The notes under the pieces were generated by a model, which did no database searches, was not told where the DNA came from, and saw only the letters and a program-made list of their open reading frames with translations. The translations under genes and the position numbers were made by a program. This document shows positions 43,037 through 55,700 of a stretch of 64,000 bases of DNA, in pieces (position 1 is the stretch's first letter; every line of letters begins with the position of its first letter). This DNA is from Golubevia sp. BC0850 (lineage: Eukaryota; Basidiomycota; Exobasidiomycetes; Golubeviales; Golubeviaceae), in NCBI GenBank assembly GCA_012976225.1, contig JAAVVG010000001.1, forward strand, positions 930,001 to 994,000. The letters run 5' to 3'.

Positions 43037-44807
43037 ATGGCAGCGACAGCAGCGGATTCTACCAGCAGCTTGGCTGTTCCGCCAGCGCTCTATTATCCCA
43101 CCATCATGATGGAGAATCTACCCAATGTGAGAGCAATGAGACAATCACAATTATAAATTCCAGACCGAGGATCTCTGGTTCAACTCTGACTTGGCATTCA
43201 CTCTCATTCTCTCTCCCAGTCCGACCCACTTTCTACCCTAATCTCAAAGCATCTTCCACACCCTCGACCTCTGAGAGATCTCTCTGGCCATCTCAACGTT
43301 CCCAATCTTCAATCGTTCGATCCTTATGAATCCATTCAACAAGGTCATTGGCGAAAAGTAGCTACCTTTTCCAGACTCTCCATCTTATCTCTCGGCAACT
43401 CAAATCAACCAGTCTCAGCTCTAGCTACCATGCTCGAGTACTGGTCTCTGAGATTGATAGCTCTTGTTAGATTGAGACTCCATGGAATAGTAGAAGACGA
43501 GATAAATAAATTATGGGAAGTTTTGGGGAATTCGCAGGTCGAAGGTCAGTCATTATTAGAAACACCTATGATTCCTTTTGCACTTCACGTTATCAGAGCT
43601 AGATCTCCTAGGAACTTCAATTCCGATGTCAATGAGTCTATAAGTAGACTATGGGAGGTCTTGAGAGGTTGCAAGACTAGGGAGAGGGAATGCAGATCGA
43701 AGGAAAAGAGATTGATGAAGAGGTCAGAGAAAGTGGAGGGGGAAACGAGCAATGCTGAAGTTGAGATTAGAGAATTGGGGGAAACGGGGAAGTTATGGAA
43801 GGATAGGAAAGATCGATGCAGATTCTTGATTGCTGGGTACATGGCAGAAATGAAGGTTAGTCCTGCGGCCCAATGTCTTCCTTCCCGTCGCCTCCCTAAT
43901 CAATTTTCCTTCTCTCTTTACGCTATCGATCATCTCCTTCAAGGATTACCCATCTGCCGTAGCTCTCCTAGAACCTCTTCTACCTTCCTCGGATCCTCAA
44001 CTCTTATCTCTAATCTCAAGACTCCATCTTCAGGCTGGAAGTCTTTCAACCTCTTCTCATCTGATTTCTCTTTCTACATCTAAAGCACAAGAGAAGATTC
44101 CTCAGTTAGAGAATTGTCTAAAATCTGCAGCTTCAGAACAGGAGGCTTTGAATTTCAGGACTGAGATTCTAGGTCTGAAGAACTTGATGGTTACCGATCA
44201 TGCTCTTCTGCTAGTAGCCACCGGCAAGTTCGACGAAGCTAGGAGGGTTTTGAAAGAATTTAGGGGGGAGAATCGAGAAATTGTAAACGAGAACGGAGAT
44301 CAAACTTCGTTGCTGAACAATCTGGCGATTGCTACTTTCTATGGAGGTAGACTTGAGGAGGTGAGTCTGAGGTGATCAGATTATAGCAGACAACAGTCGA
44401 AGTACAAGACAAAAGCAGAATGAAAGTGGGAAAAGTTACTGATTCCGTTCACTCCTTTCGTGCCCTCCTGATCTTCCTCCCAGCCATTGGAGATTTTAGA
44501 GGGTCTCCTGAAAGAATCTCCTTCTCAAGTAACAAGTACAGAAAGTTTGATCTTCAATTTAACAACCTTCCATGAATTGAGACGAGAAGAGTGAGTGTCG
44601 AAGCGTCACCATTTATTTGCTAGCTTTCGAGAGTCGACACACTTCAAGAAGAGAGAGCATTTCTGGCTGACTTGATCTTCTTTCCATCCTCTCAAATTCT
44701 CTTCTCAATCTCTATTCAGCTCTGTGACCGACAAGATCCGAATCCTCACTTTGGTGGCTCAATGGTCTGGGGAAGGAAATAGTAGTTCTTGTTTGAAGCT
44801 CGCTTGA
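43037..44807 (+). CDS. TRAPPC12: TRAPP complex subunit TRAPPC12-like TPR protein
   Basis: Five exons: 43037-43126, 43220-43855, 43944-44360, 44484-44590 and 44720-44807, giving 445 aa. TRAPPC12 belongs to the TRAPPIII vesicle-tethering complex of the early secretory and autophagy pathways. The C-terminal TPR-like half is diagnostic: MVTDHALLLVATGKFDEARR, SLLNNLAIATFYGGRLEEPL, EILEGLLKESPSQ, SLIFNLTTFHELRRED and a terminal SSSCLKLA. The N-terminal half includes HWRKVATFSRLSIL and MLEYWSLRLIALVRLRL, matching the family's conserved W-L region. Donors are GTGAGA, GTTAGT and GTGAGT. It is smaller than human TRAPPC12, lacking the long disordered N-terminus. Confidence 0.85.
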
Positions 44808-44998
44808 GGCGACATCAGCATCATTTTCGACCTCCCTCAAGCTTCTACTACAGTTACTTTTCGATTGAGAGTCTTTGTTTTTCGTGTATGGTTACAAGTT
44901 GCTAGAGGAACAGGAAAGTTTTTTCGATTTTCGATCGGATGAGAACCTTGGCTGGAGATTGGGAAATTTACATTTTTACGAGAGAAGAGACAAATGCA

Positions 44999-46340
44999 CT
45001 ACGATCCGAACCATTGGCCATGGGACAAATGCAAAACGGAACCAGTCATGATGTTGGAAGAACCTGAGTCTGCTAAGAACACATAAGCTCCACCCATTTC
45101 TGAAGGCTGAAGAAAGAAAAGGAAAGAGAGAATGGGATTAGAAAATTGAAACGGAGAAAATGAATGGCCTGAAGCCTGGAGAATGCTCACCTGTGCTGGT
45201 CTGCCGTGCAAAGGTAGTTGACCAATAGCCCAGTCTTTCATTCCTTCTGCGTCTCTTGAAGCCGGTTGCATTGGAGTGTAGACTGGTCCAGGCTGCGAGA
45301 GCGAAAGAGAAGATGAAATAGAGTCAGAGGGTTACCGGAAGGAAAGAATGGAATGGAGAACTCACAGCGACGGCATTAACTCTGATGCCTCTAGGAGCCA
45401 ATTGATAGGCCATAGATCTAGTGAAACTGTTGATGGCTCCCTTAGTAGTTGAGTAATCGATCATAGCTTGAGACCCTTTGTATGCGGTTACAGAAGAGGA
45501 ATTGATGATAGTGGAACCTCTGACGAAATGAGGTAGAGCGTACTTGACAACTGCAAACTGAAAATCCAAAAAATGAATGGTGAAGGAGGAAGCAAAGGAG
45601 GAAAAGGTGAGAAACGACGAGGCGAGCAGCGAGGCTCATCAACATGTCATTGACTTTGATTCTCCGAGATTCACTGATGACTACTACTCACCATAGCCAA
45701 AATGTTGGTCTTGAAAGTATCTTCAGTAACGTCTAGATCGATTTCCTCGAAGTTTGGACAAGGAACTTGCATAGCTGCATTATTGACAACAATGTTTATC
45801 GTCTTTCCCCACTTCTCAACATGCTTCTCGACTAAAAATTTGCATTGCTCTCTTGATTTCAAATCCATGGCGACTGTCAAAATCTCTTTAGTTCCCATTG
45901 GAGCTTCAGCAACAAGTCTTTTGACCTCGTCTGTATCGGCCTGTTCTTCTGGAAGGTGAGCGATGGTGACATTGCAACCTTCCCTCGCGAAGAAAAGAGC
46001 AACTGAACGACCCTGTGAAAAATCAAGACCAGCGGGAGTGTTATGATCAGAAAATAAGGAGAGAGCTTCTCGAAGAGGTACCAGAGATGAAGAGCATACT
46101 CACAATTCCAGAATCGCCTCCAGTGATCAAAGCATTCTTTCCAGCCAATCTTCCAGTACCTTTGTATTCTTCCAAGTAAGGCTTTCCTTCATTGTCGAAC
46201 TTTTCGACTTTGAGATGTTCTGCTAATGGATCCATTTTGCTTTCCAATCCTGGAAGATTGGCTTGCTCTTGTTTGGAACTGGCATAGTTAGGAAAGGCAG
46301 TGACAATTCCATGAGGAGTGTTGGATTCTTTGGAAGACAT
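44999..46340 (-). CDS. Short-chain dehydrogenase/reductase
   Basis: Five exons: 46104-46340, 45692-46012, 45366-45557, 45191-45292 and 44999-45106, giving 319 aa. The NAD(P) motif ALITGGDSGIGRSVALFFAR is completed across the first intron. NNAAMQ, INSSSVTAYKG (catalytic Ser), YSTTKGAI (catalytic Tyr-x3-Lys), RVNAVAPGPVYTPMQ and a GSVLHLSHGQ end follow in order. The 50-residue N-terminal lead (LPGLESKMDPLAEHLK, YKGTGRLAGKNALIT) is typical of the bacterial/fungal YhdF/GRD-type SDR often called glucose or stress dehydrogenase. The substrate is unknown. It is divergent from the CitE-like gene with only 176 bp between starts. Confidence 0.9.
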
Positions 46341-46516
46341 CGATTTGAAGATGAAGAGTTAGGTGTGGAAAGGGAGGAAGGAGAAATTACAAGAAGATTT
46401 TGCTTTTTGAACCCAATCTGCTCGATTGCTCCACAAGTCCTCAACGCCTCAACCCTTGACCCTCGATTTCTTCTTTCTTCCTCCAGAGTTCTCCCGCATT
46501 GTGGAATCTTCCAGAA

Positions 46517-48064
46517 ATGTCTCTCAGAAGAATTCAAATCCAATCGATTGGTTCTAGGAACTTAAATTCTTTGTTGAGACTCAATGGACCCTTCGTTCCG
46601 GTTCGTCAAGCTGCTTCATCGAGCAATCCTCAACCACGAACCTTTTCTACAACGAATTTCAATTCATTCTCGACTACGACTTTAGTATTCTCAAAGAATG
46701 TAAAATCGACTCCTCCGATTCGACCCAGGAGATCCATGCTTTACGTTCCAGGTTCGTCAGACAAGATGATCAAAAAGGTGAGTGAGACCTCAAACAATTC
46801 TTCCTTTCTGAACTTCTACGCTGACCCAGTCTCTCCTTCATTTTCAACTCTATCTAACAGAGTCAAAGGAGCGACTCAGATTGTATCATCTTCGACCTAG
46901 AAGACAGGTGGGTAAGACGAACTAGTTTCACCTCTCGGAAATCTCGCTCACCTCCTCTCTACCCCTCCTCTCTTTCAGTGTGGCTGATCATAGGAAAGGA
47001 GCAGCCAGAGAGGCAGTTCTTCATGGTCTAAACGCAGCTCCACGACCTGGTCCAGAACTAGCAGTCAGAATCAACCCACCTTCCGGAAACCTTCAACTAG
47101 CGATCGATGATCTAGATATCATTCTCCCTTCGCTTAGTCTCGAAACAATAGTCATGCCCAAAGTAGAGCACGAGGAAGATGTCAACCTGGTTATTCAGAA
47201 AGCTCAACAACTCAGATCTCCAGATTCTCCTCATCCATTGAACTTAGTCCTTTCGATCGAATCAGCCTCAAGTCTTCTAAGAATGCCTAGGATCATCGAA
47301 GCTACATCCATCATGAGTGAAAATTCAAAGGATGAAAATGGTAGACCAGCGGCTGTTGCGGCAGCTTTGTTATTTGCAAGTGAAGATTATTGTGCATCTA
47401 CTGGAATCATTCGAAGTAGATCTAGAAGAGAATTGCTTTTCCCTAGAGCTCAAATCGTTACGATCGCTAAAGCTTATGGCTTGAGTGCTATAGATATGGT
47501 TTGCATTGATTATAAGGATGTGGATTATATGAGGGATGAAAGTGAGGATGGTGAGTTCAAAACTCTCTTTCTTTCACTTCGATCAGAATCAAGAAGTTGA
47601 CCTTCTCTCTTTTTCTCTGGACGTGATTTAGGTCGAGCATTAGGATTCGATGGAAAGCAAGCTATTCATCCTGCTCAGGTTGAACACATCCAGAGAGCTT
47701 ATTCTCCAAGCGAAAAAGGTGAGTCCTCCTCTAAGCAACTCCTGAGGCTGTATCTTAACCTTCTCTGTTTTCCGATCTCAGAAATCGAACGATCATCAAA
47801 GATCAAGCAAGCTTATGAAACAGCTGTGACTCAAAATGCAGGGGCGGTCGGATTCTTAGATGGGGAGAATACCATTATGGTAAGTCTTCCACTTTCTCAG
47901 AGTGTTTTCATCTTTGATTCGAATCCTGACTCTTTCTTTCTTTCATTCCTACGACTTCGGTTCAGATCGATGCTCCCATGCTCAAACAAGCGGAAGCAGT
48001 CCTGGCCAAAGCTCGAGCTGGAGGCTTGGACATCCCAGAGATGAGGGTTGAGCAGAAGAAGTAG
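46517..48064 (+). CDS. Mitochondrial CitE-like (HpcH/HpaI, CLYBL-type) lyase
   Basis: Six exons: 46517-46777, 46861-46907, 46979-47550, 47632-47718, 47782-47879 and 47966-48064, giving 387 aa. The N-terminal 70 residues are Arg/Ser-rich (MSLRRIQIQSIGSRN), a mitochondrial presequence. The CitE barrel follows: RPRRSMLYVPGSSDKMIKKS, IIFDLEDSVADHRKGAAR, AVRINPP, IVMPKVEHEEDV, ALLFASEDYCASTGI, GFDGKQAIHPAQVEHIQRAY. The LYVPGS, EDSV, RINP and KQAIHPxQ blocks with the metal-binding Glu/Asp are the family signature. CLYBL in mammals acts as citramalyl-CoA lyase. That activity is possible here but unproven. Confidence 0.9.
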
Positions 48065-48435
48065 GGGATTTGATTCCCTACTCGCTTGATTTGCTCAATG
48101 GCAATTTTCGTTCCTTGTAAATGAATTGGGTTCAAGGCTTTGTATGACAGACAAATACAAAAGGGAGAGAAAAAGAAAAATTAACGTTCGTAAGGTTTTG
48201 ACTTGCTGAGATGTTCTAGCTGCAGAAGATTGCGAGACTTGACTTTGATAGCTCAATTAGAAAGGTAGAGCTGGTTTTGCTTTTGATTTTGCGTCCGCTT
48301 TGGCCTGTAAGCAGGGGAAAGGAGATGGGAAAGGAAGGTAGGATGACATGGTTTGATGAGCATGACGTCCCTTTCAGAACCCAAGGCATGCATTGCCCTT
48401 TTCAAGATTTAGATTGTCCAATCTCTGATGTTGGA
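48065..48435. other. Convergent 3' region, no gene seen
   Basis: This lies between the CitE-like gene (+) and mL59 (-). It shows no supported frame or RNA. Confidence 0.45.
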
Positions 48436-49257
48436 TCAGACCTTCGACGCAAGGCTTCTCCCTTCATCTTCATCATCCTGATCATCCTTCACTCTCTCCT
48501 CCCTACTCACCATTCTCCAATCCTGAACCTTATTTTCCATTCCGTCCAAAGATTTCTGGATCCCACTCCACCTTTTCTCGTGATCTCTTTCATCCTTAGT
48601 TCCCTTAAACATTCTAATACTTTTTCTTCCTTTATAGGGCCCCTTCTTAGAAATCAGTCTTCTAACGATTCTATATTGTTCTAACTTGGCTTCTTTCCTC
48701 ACTTGTAAGTGATCTTTCTTTCCACTTTCACTTTTCCTCGTCGATTGAACACCAGACATAGGAGAAAGTAAGAAAGGATCTCGATTCAAGAACCAGGCCT
48801 CATCTTGTAAAGTTAAAGAAGGTAAGATGGAAGAATTAGAACTGGAATTCCCTGAGGTCAAAGAACTGAAACTGGTTTCTTCAACTTGTAATCTTTCCTT
48901 CAGCTTCTGAAGTTTCTTTGAATTTGAAACGATGAGATCTAAGGAGTTGGATCTTAGAGCTATGTCTATCAATTGAGCTTCCCTTCTGGCAGAGATTTTT
49001 GATGACCACCATCGATTGGTCGTTGGGTTCTTGAAAGGTCGAAATGGATTCGATTGATTCCTTAACTGCTTTGGGTGAACGGTTTGAATCTGAAGTGCTG
49101 AGGAAGTTGAGGTTGAAGGTGATGAAGGTGATGATGAAGAGGAGGAAGAAGTGGTTGGATTGGATGGAATGTCTTGAATTTGCAATGATAAGAATCGATC
49201 TAACATTCCTTGATGAGTTCTTTTAGAGCATCGTGAAATTGTACTTTGAAATGCCAT
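48436..49257 (-). CDS. Mitochondrial large-subunit ribosomal protein mL59
   Basis: A single-exon 273-aa frame. It is basic, with a Ser/Thr-rich N-terminal region after MAFQSTISRCSKRTHQG. The block NPFRPFKNPTTNRWWSSKIS followed by RREAQLIDIAL matches the mL59 signature (NPFxPxxNPxTGRWxxxxYSLRRQADLVKLA). The C-terminal half has KKGPYKGRKSIRMFKGTKDER, matching the second conserved block (YKGRKxxMFKGxKxER). It ends in an acidic QDDEDEGR tail. The assignment is from conserved blocks remembered for the family; mitochondrial targeting is consistent with the N-terminus. Confidence 0.72.
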   Translation of the reverse strand: MAFQSTISRCSKRTHQGMLDRFLSLQIQDIPSNPTTSSSSSSSPSSPSTSTSSALQIQTVHPKQLRNQSNPFRPFKNPTTNRWWSSKISARREAQLIDIALRSNSLDLIVSNSKKLQKLKERLQVEETSFSSLTSGNSSSNSSILPSLTLQDEAWFLNRDPFLLSPMSGVQSTRKSESGKKDHLQVRKEAKLEQYRIVRRLISKKGPYKGRKSIRMFKGTKDERDHEKRWSGIQKSLDGMENKVQDWRMVSREERVKDDQDDEDEGRSLASKV

Positions 49258-50136
49258 TCTTGATTATGCAGAGGGTTCAAGAGGAAGATCATAAGAGTGT
49301 CTTCTCCAGATGGGCCTCTTCCTCGTCCTCGCTGCCTCTCTCTCTCTTCTCCTTGCTCTTTCCCAGTTCAATTCTCGCTCTTTCTTCCTTCGCTTCTCGC
49401 ACTAACCAGTCTCATCACTCCTTGGAACACAATTCGATTCTCGACTGGTATTTGGGATTTCAAGAGACAAACAGTTACAATTCTTCTTTTTTACTTAGAT
49501 TCTTAGATGGAAGGAAGACAAAATCAGAAGTAGGAACGGAACGGAAGTGACAATTTGGTGTTACATTTTAGGTTTCAAGGAAGAGAAAAGAGGGAGGGGG
49601 CGAGGACAAGAACAAGAACAAACCGAGACCGAGACCAAAAAAGGGAGAAGGAGCAGGCAAAGAAAGGAAGAAGAGTCGGAAGAATAAATATTGAATGTCA
49701 GGAAAGTAGATATCAAAAGTCTGAAAACTTGAAAGGGGAGAATTGTCCGTTTTTGTGGAGTCTGGCTTCTTTTCTGCTTTGTTTTTGGAAAGATGGATAT
49801 TGGGCTGCGAAATGTATGACTTGCCTTCCAACTTTAGTTCATTCACCTTGAGATTTCGAAAGAAAGGAAGCCGATCAGATCGATTTCATTTATCATTTGT
49901 CATGGTTTCTGATTTTCTCTTCTTGACAGAGGAGGAGGAGGTGACGTTTGGAGAAGAATTTCTAGAAACTGAAGTTGAATTATCTCTGGAAGAGTAAATT
50001 GATCCAGCTCTAGATTCGGTAAAGTTTTTGATCATTGAACGATCGATGGTCTACCAATTTGAAGGGGTGAAGGGGAAAACGGACAAAAACAAAGAATTGT
50101 CAGCAAGATAAGAAAAAGGGCCTCAAAACCTCTTTC
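49258..50136. other. Intergenic, no gene seen
   Basis: 880 bp between the start of mL59 and the 3' end of DOT1. Several open frames on both strands are purine- or pyrimidine-skewed and without motifs. It probably holds the mL59 upstream region and the DOT1 3' UTR. Confidence 0.45.
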
Positions 50137-52478
50137 TCAGATTTTGGATTGTAAACTCACATGGATATAATAACTCCCACCACCATCCATCCAACTAACA
50201 CAACCAGTAACGAACCTTCTCCTTTCAGTTTTCAAAATAGCTCTAGGACTACTTAGCGATCTTTCCGTCAATCTAAAATCCGGAGGAACGAAAGGTTTCA
50301 AACTAACAATCCTAGCACCTTCAGGTAAATCCAAGAACAAAAGACTTAAAACATCATTAGTAGCTGCAGTAAAAGCATAATTGTTCACCACAACCACATC
50401 CGCTTTTTTCAAAATGGTTCTAATATCTTCTTGTTCACTGAAATCTCCTTGCCAAGATTTCATGTCACCACCTTTTAGACACCACATTCTCCATCTTTTC
50501 TTTGCCTCTTCAAGTTGGAGAGATGAGAATTCTGAAGGAGTTGTCATTTGTTCTACTCCGTATGATGAAGCTCCGGTTTGAAGTGAGGCTTGAATTAAAA
50601 GATTTCCAACTCCTGAACCCAAGTCTGCAAAAATCGAACCTGGTTTTAAAGAGACCAATGATAAGACTTCTGAAAGGAATTTTGGTAAAAGTTCTCCGTA
50701 TCTGTGAGAGTTTAGAAGAAAGAGAGAGAATAAAGATCAGTGAAAAGGAGTAACAAGTAGGAGGAGATTCAGTCATGGCAGCCTTTGAATTCCACTCACA
50801 CATTATCGCTAAAAGCAGTATAATCTCCTAATTTCTCAACTTTTGGACCAACAGTTCTAGCATAACATTGTTCTTGAATCATTCTCCAGACACCTTCCAC
50901 CACTCCAATCTCTTGACCCAATTTCCTAACATTTTTCAAGATCCCCTCATTCTTCTTCAATTCTTCCAAAGCTTGGTTGAATCTTTTGAGAGCGAAAATG
51001 AAAAGTGGACCTGATCTTCTATTTCTAGCTTTGGTCAATGAACGTAAGATAGGATCTGTGGAAGCTGAAGAAGGTAAAGTTTCACTCAAATAAGTCCCAC
51101 CTGTTGTTGAAATTGAATTTGAATTTGAAGTTGAAGTATTCCCAGAAACAGAATTGGAAGAATTAGAAAGATTCATTACACTAGAAATAGATGAATCCCT
51201 TTGAGGAGAATCCAAAAATTGAGTTGAAGTTGAATGAGAAAGAGCTGGAGAACCTGGAATTGAAGATACAGAACTTGCTTCAGGAGTTTCAATCAACATG
51301 GCGGCATCAATGATACCTGAAGTTTTTTGAACCTTCTGATGAATCGCAATGCTACTTAAAGGTTGTTGATTTTGATGAGGACTAGAAGGTGCAGGAGATG
51401 GAGGTGCAATCGAACTATCCTTATTGTTATGAACCATTCCCGCTAAAGAACCGCATTCTAACATATCTAAATCTCCAAAATTGTATTGTTTCCTTTGTTC
51501 TGGAGTTAAGAAATTGGTGACTATTGAATTGATGGTTCTTAGAAGTTCGGAAATCGGATCGTATTCATCGGCATCTTTTGAAACTAGAAGTAGGAAATCT
51601 TCTTTGGCCCCTATGGCTGGATAAGATAAAGAGACTAGGTTATGAGGAGATGGTAAATCCATGAAATCTGTTTGAGAGTAAAGGGAGGGAAAAGGAGATA
51701 AGCAAGCATAGTTGCGAGAAAGGAGGGCTGGGAGATTAAATAACTCACAATCCTTGTATGAGCCTCCAGCTCTAACAACATCAGCAGATTGAATTGGTCT
51801 GGAGATCATATCCGAATTTCCCTCTCCATCATTCTTCTCTTCTTGACCATCCGGAAAGAAAATACAATCCCTCTCTTCACAAATCTGTCTCTTGACATTA
51901 TAACTCCCACTAACACCTTTTCTTCCCATATCTCTCCAAGCAGAACCTACAGAGACCAGTTCATCAGTTCCCTGTCTATTACCCGCATTCCCACTAGACT
52001 TCTTCGCCTTAGACTTAGAAACAGATCTTTTGTTAGACTTCTTCTTGTAATCCCCATCATCATCATCTTCTTCTGAAGTGGTTGCATCTGATCCTTCACT
52101 CTCCACTTCCACTCTTCTCTTTTTAAAACTTGAAGTATTTGAGGATGCCTTAGTCTCTGATTCTGAATTGGTGGAAGTAGTTTGAGAAGCTCTTATCTCG
52201 GTTTGAAGCTTTCCAGCTTTCAACTTTCTGTCATTCTCTATCCTTCGACGGGTTTGTTCTGGTAATCGATTGTGTGAGAAAGATTGAGATTTTGTGGTTG
52301 AAGTTGAAGTTGATGGTTGAGAAGTTCTTTGCTTCTTTACTGTTGTCACAACTATCGGTGAATTGGAATTGGATGCTAAAGTAGAGGTATTCGGTTTAGA
52401 GTTTGGATTGGAAGAAGATCGTGATGTGTTGGTTTGAGATTTAGATGAAGATGAAGAAGTTCCAAAGAAGTTGAGCAT
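50137..52478 (-). CDS. DOT1: Histone H3-K79 methyltransferase DOT1
   Basis: SAM-dependent, non-SET enzyme that methylates H3 Lys79 and acts in telomeric silencing and checkpoint control. Exons 51749-52478, 50800-51667 and 50137-50701 give 720 aa. The N-terminal 270 residues are Ser/Lys-rich and disordered with an acidic EEDDDDGDYKKK patch, as in yeast Dot1. The catalytic region reads DEYDPISELLRTINSIV, CYARTVGPKVEKLGDYTAFSD, VYGELLPKFLSEVL, the SAM loop FADLGSGVGNLLIQASLQ, then VVVVNNYAFTAATND. The first intron (51668-51748) is 81 nt, in frame and stop-free, so the ORF appears continuous; its GTGAGT...CAG ends and restored YKD-YFMDLP reading favour removal. It is divergent from PRP5. Confidence 0.93.
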
Positions 52479-52779
52479 AGATGGGAAATCAAATCAACAA
52501 TCCAAATGGGAGGCAGGGTAAGAAAGAGAGAGAGAGGAACGCTGATTGGATTGGCGTGGGCGTGGCGTTTCAGAGGAGGGAGAGTTGAAGTAGACGAGCC
52601 TTTTGAAACTTGAAAGGATTAGAATTTGTTGTTTGAATTGGATCTTGGAAGTTAAGAGGACACAGTTTAAATTGGAAGGGGAAGGGGAAGGGGAAGGGGA
52701 AGGCGGGAAGGGTTTGAATCTCAGCATCCAGATTTGCTCAAGACGACTCACCTTCTCCAGCAACATCCAACCTCTGAGG
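52479..52779. promoter_or_regulatory. 301-bp divergent promoter, DOT1 / PRP5
   Basis: It contains five perfect GGAAGG repeats (52674-52703) on the plus strand, about 80 nt before the PRP5 ATG. The stretch is open in the PRP5 frame upstream to 52603, but is low-complexity and not like a helicase N-terminus. It probably serves both genes. Confidence 0.5.
52674..52703 (+). repeat. (GGAAGG)5 microsatellite
   Basis: Five perfect 6-nt units read by eye. They lie in the DOT1-PRP5 intergenic region and probably in the PRP5 5' UTR. Confidence 0.85.
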
Positions 52780-55700
52780 ATGTACAGTGACAGTTACGAT
52801 AGAAAAGATAGAGATAGGGACAGAGACAGAGATAGGTATCATGGTTCAAGTAGCAACAGCAATAGCAGCCGACACCGTCATGAATCTTCTTCAAGGAAGC
52901 ACAAACGAGCAAGATCCCCTTCTCCTTCAAGAGATTCCGACAGTCGGAGAGATAGAGACAGGGAAAGCTACAGGGATGGAAGAGATAGTAGGGATAGAGA
53001 TGGTTACAGGGATGGGAGAGATAGGGACAGAGATAGAGATCGAATTAGAGATGGTGGAAGGGATAGAGATAGAGAACGGGAAAGGGATTCCTCCTCTTCT
53101 AACAAAAGCGAAAGGAGAAGGTTTGAAGATCGTATCACTCAAGTAGATGCTACCTCAACTTCAACAACAACATCGTCTTCACTCCCTTCAGCTCCAAGTA
53201 AGCCCTTCTCTTTACCTCTCAAACCTTCCTCGACCTCATCTTCAACCTCAACCTTACCTTCAAAACCCGTTCAATCCTCTTCATTACCTACTCTTGGTTC
53301 ACCGAATCCTCAAGGTGCTGCTTCTTCAACTTCAGCTTCAACCACAGCTCCAACCACAGCTCCTTCTGCCAATGGTTCTTCAGCCATTTCCGAAGATCCG
53401 AAAGCGAAAGCTAAGAGGGAAAGATTGCAAGCTTGGAGGAAAGAACAGGAAACCAAGAAGGCTTTGGAAGAGGCTAGACTTAGAGCTTTGAATGTTGCTG
53501 CTGCTTTTGGAGGTGAGTCTATGATGGAGAGGACAAGGCGAGGGGGGAGAGGAGGGGCTCAGTTCGAAGGATTGCAGCGAGACTCTCTGAGTTCGAGAAA
53601 TATGACTCCTATCTCCCTTCTTGACTCAATATTTCTGACCTGTATTCCTTCTACTTCGTCTCCTCCAGGATCCAAGACGGCTCCAACTTCCATCAACGCA
53701 ACAGGCTTGAAAGGCTTGGGAACCTCAAAAGTAGATCTCAAATCCAAGTTAGGATCCTCAACCATGGATGACGATGATTCACTACCAAATAAACAAATCA
53801 AACGTTTCGCATTACCACCTATGGATCCTTTGATGAAACCTGGAGCTTTATCAGGTGGCAACTCTTCAACTTTAAATGGAGATGTTGAACCTGATTTAGA
53901 AAACGATCAAGATGAAGATGTGAACGATGATGATGATATTATGAGAGCTATTAGAGAGAAAGCAAACCAAGGAGCTCTTGGTGGTAGAAGAGATGAAAAT
54001 CAATCGAAAGATGTTGAAATGAAAGAGGTGGATCAAGTGGAAGAAGATGGAGAGGAAGATGAATTGGATGCATTTATGAATAGTGTCAAATCTCAGGTCA
54101 AGATGGTTGACGATGAAGATTCTAAGAGGATGGGAGAAGGTGGTGCAAATAGAAGTGGGAAAATGAAAGGAAGAACTTTAGCTGCTGTAGTTGGTGGTGA
54201 TGATGATGCTATCGATGAGGATGATGCAAGAGAAGCTAGAGAAAATTCGGATGATGAATTAGGAGATGCGAATACTGAAGACATTTATAGATTGGCCTCT
54301 AAAGGGATCAAAAAGAAGGAGATTCAAGTCGTAGATCATTCGAAACAAGATTATGAAGACTTTAGAAAGGAATTCTATCATGAACCTCAAGAGGTTGCTG
54401 AGATGTCAGAAGAAGCTGCTGATTCTATGAGGTTGGAAATGGATGCTATTGCCGTTAGAGGAAAGGAATGTCCAAAACCTTTGACGAAATGGTCTCATTG
54501 TGGTTTACCTGCAAAATGTCTAGATGTCATCAAGAAATTAGGATATGAGAAACCTACCTCTATTCAATCTCAAGCTATCCCTGCTATCATGTCTGGAAGA
54601 GATGTCATCGGTGTAGCCAAAACTGGTAGTGGAAAAACGATGGCGTTCCTGCTACCGATGTTTAGACATATCAAGGATCAGAGACCGGTGGAAAATCTGG
54701 AAGGTCCAATTGGAATCATCATGACTCCAACTAGAGAGTTGGCAGTTCAAATCTATAGAGAGAGTAAACCTTTTTTGAAGGTTCTAGGACTTCGAGCTGT
54801 CTGCGTCTATGGAGGAGCTCCGATCAGTGAACAGATAGCAGAGATGAAAAAGACTGCTGAGATCGTCGTTGCTACTCCTGGGAGAATGATAGATCTTCTA
54901 ACAGCCAATTCTGGAAGGGTTACCAATTTGAAGAGAGTCACTTATTTAGTTTTGGATGAAGCTGATAGAATGTTTGATATGGGATTCGAGCCTCAAGTCA
55001 TGAAGATCATTAACAACATTCGACCTGATAGACAGACAGTCTTATTCTCTGCTACCTTTCCTAAACAGATGGAAGCATTGGCTAGGAAAGTCGCGAAGGT
55101 CAAACCTTTGGAGATCACAGTTGGTGGAAGATCGGTAGTAGCTAAGGAGATCGAACAGATTGTAGAAGTCAGAGAGGAGTCAACCAAGTTCAATCGACTT
55201 CTGGAAATTCTAGGAACGACGTACAATGAAGACATGGATTCTAGAACTCTGATCTTCGTCGATCGACAGGAAGCTGCAGATGATCTACTTAGAGATTTGA
55301 TGAGGAAAGGTTATGCTACTATGTCTCTTCATGGTGGAAAGGATCAAGTCGATAGAGATTCAACCATCAATGACTTCAAGGCTGGAATCGTTCCGATTGT
55401 CACTGCCACTTCTGTCGCAGCTAGAGGTCTAGACGTCAAGCAACTCAAGTTGGTTATCAATTATGATGCTCCCAATCACATGGAAGATTATGTTCATAGA
55501 GCTGGTAGAACTGGAAGAGCTGGAAACAAAGGAACTTGCGTGACTTTTGTTACTCCTCAACAGGACAGATACGCCAAAGACATCATCTCAGCTCTCAAAG
55601 CTTCCAAAGTCCCAGTTCCAGATGAATTGAATGAACTCCATGAAAGCTTCAAGAAGAAATTGGCCGACGGAAAGACTCAAGCTGCAGGATCTGGATTCGG

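Noticed and set aside
48277-48684. Plus-strand open frame overlapping mL59
   Set aside because: It is antisense to the conserved mL59 C-terminal block, and its product is pyrimidine-driven Leu/Ser/Phe low complexity.
52603-52779. N-terminal extension of PRP5 upstream of the ATG at 52780
   Set aside because: The open frame includes the GGAAGG repeat and non-conserved residues; the RD-repeat N-terminus typical of Prp5 starts right after the ATG at 52780.
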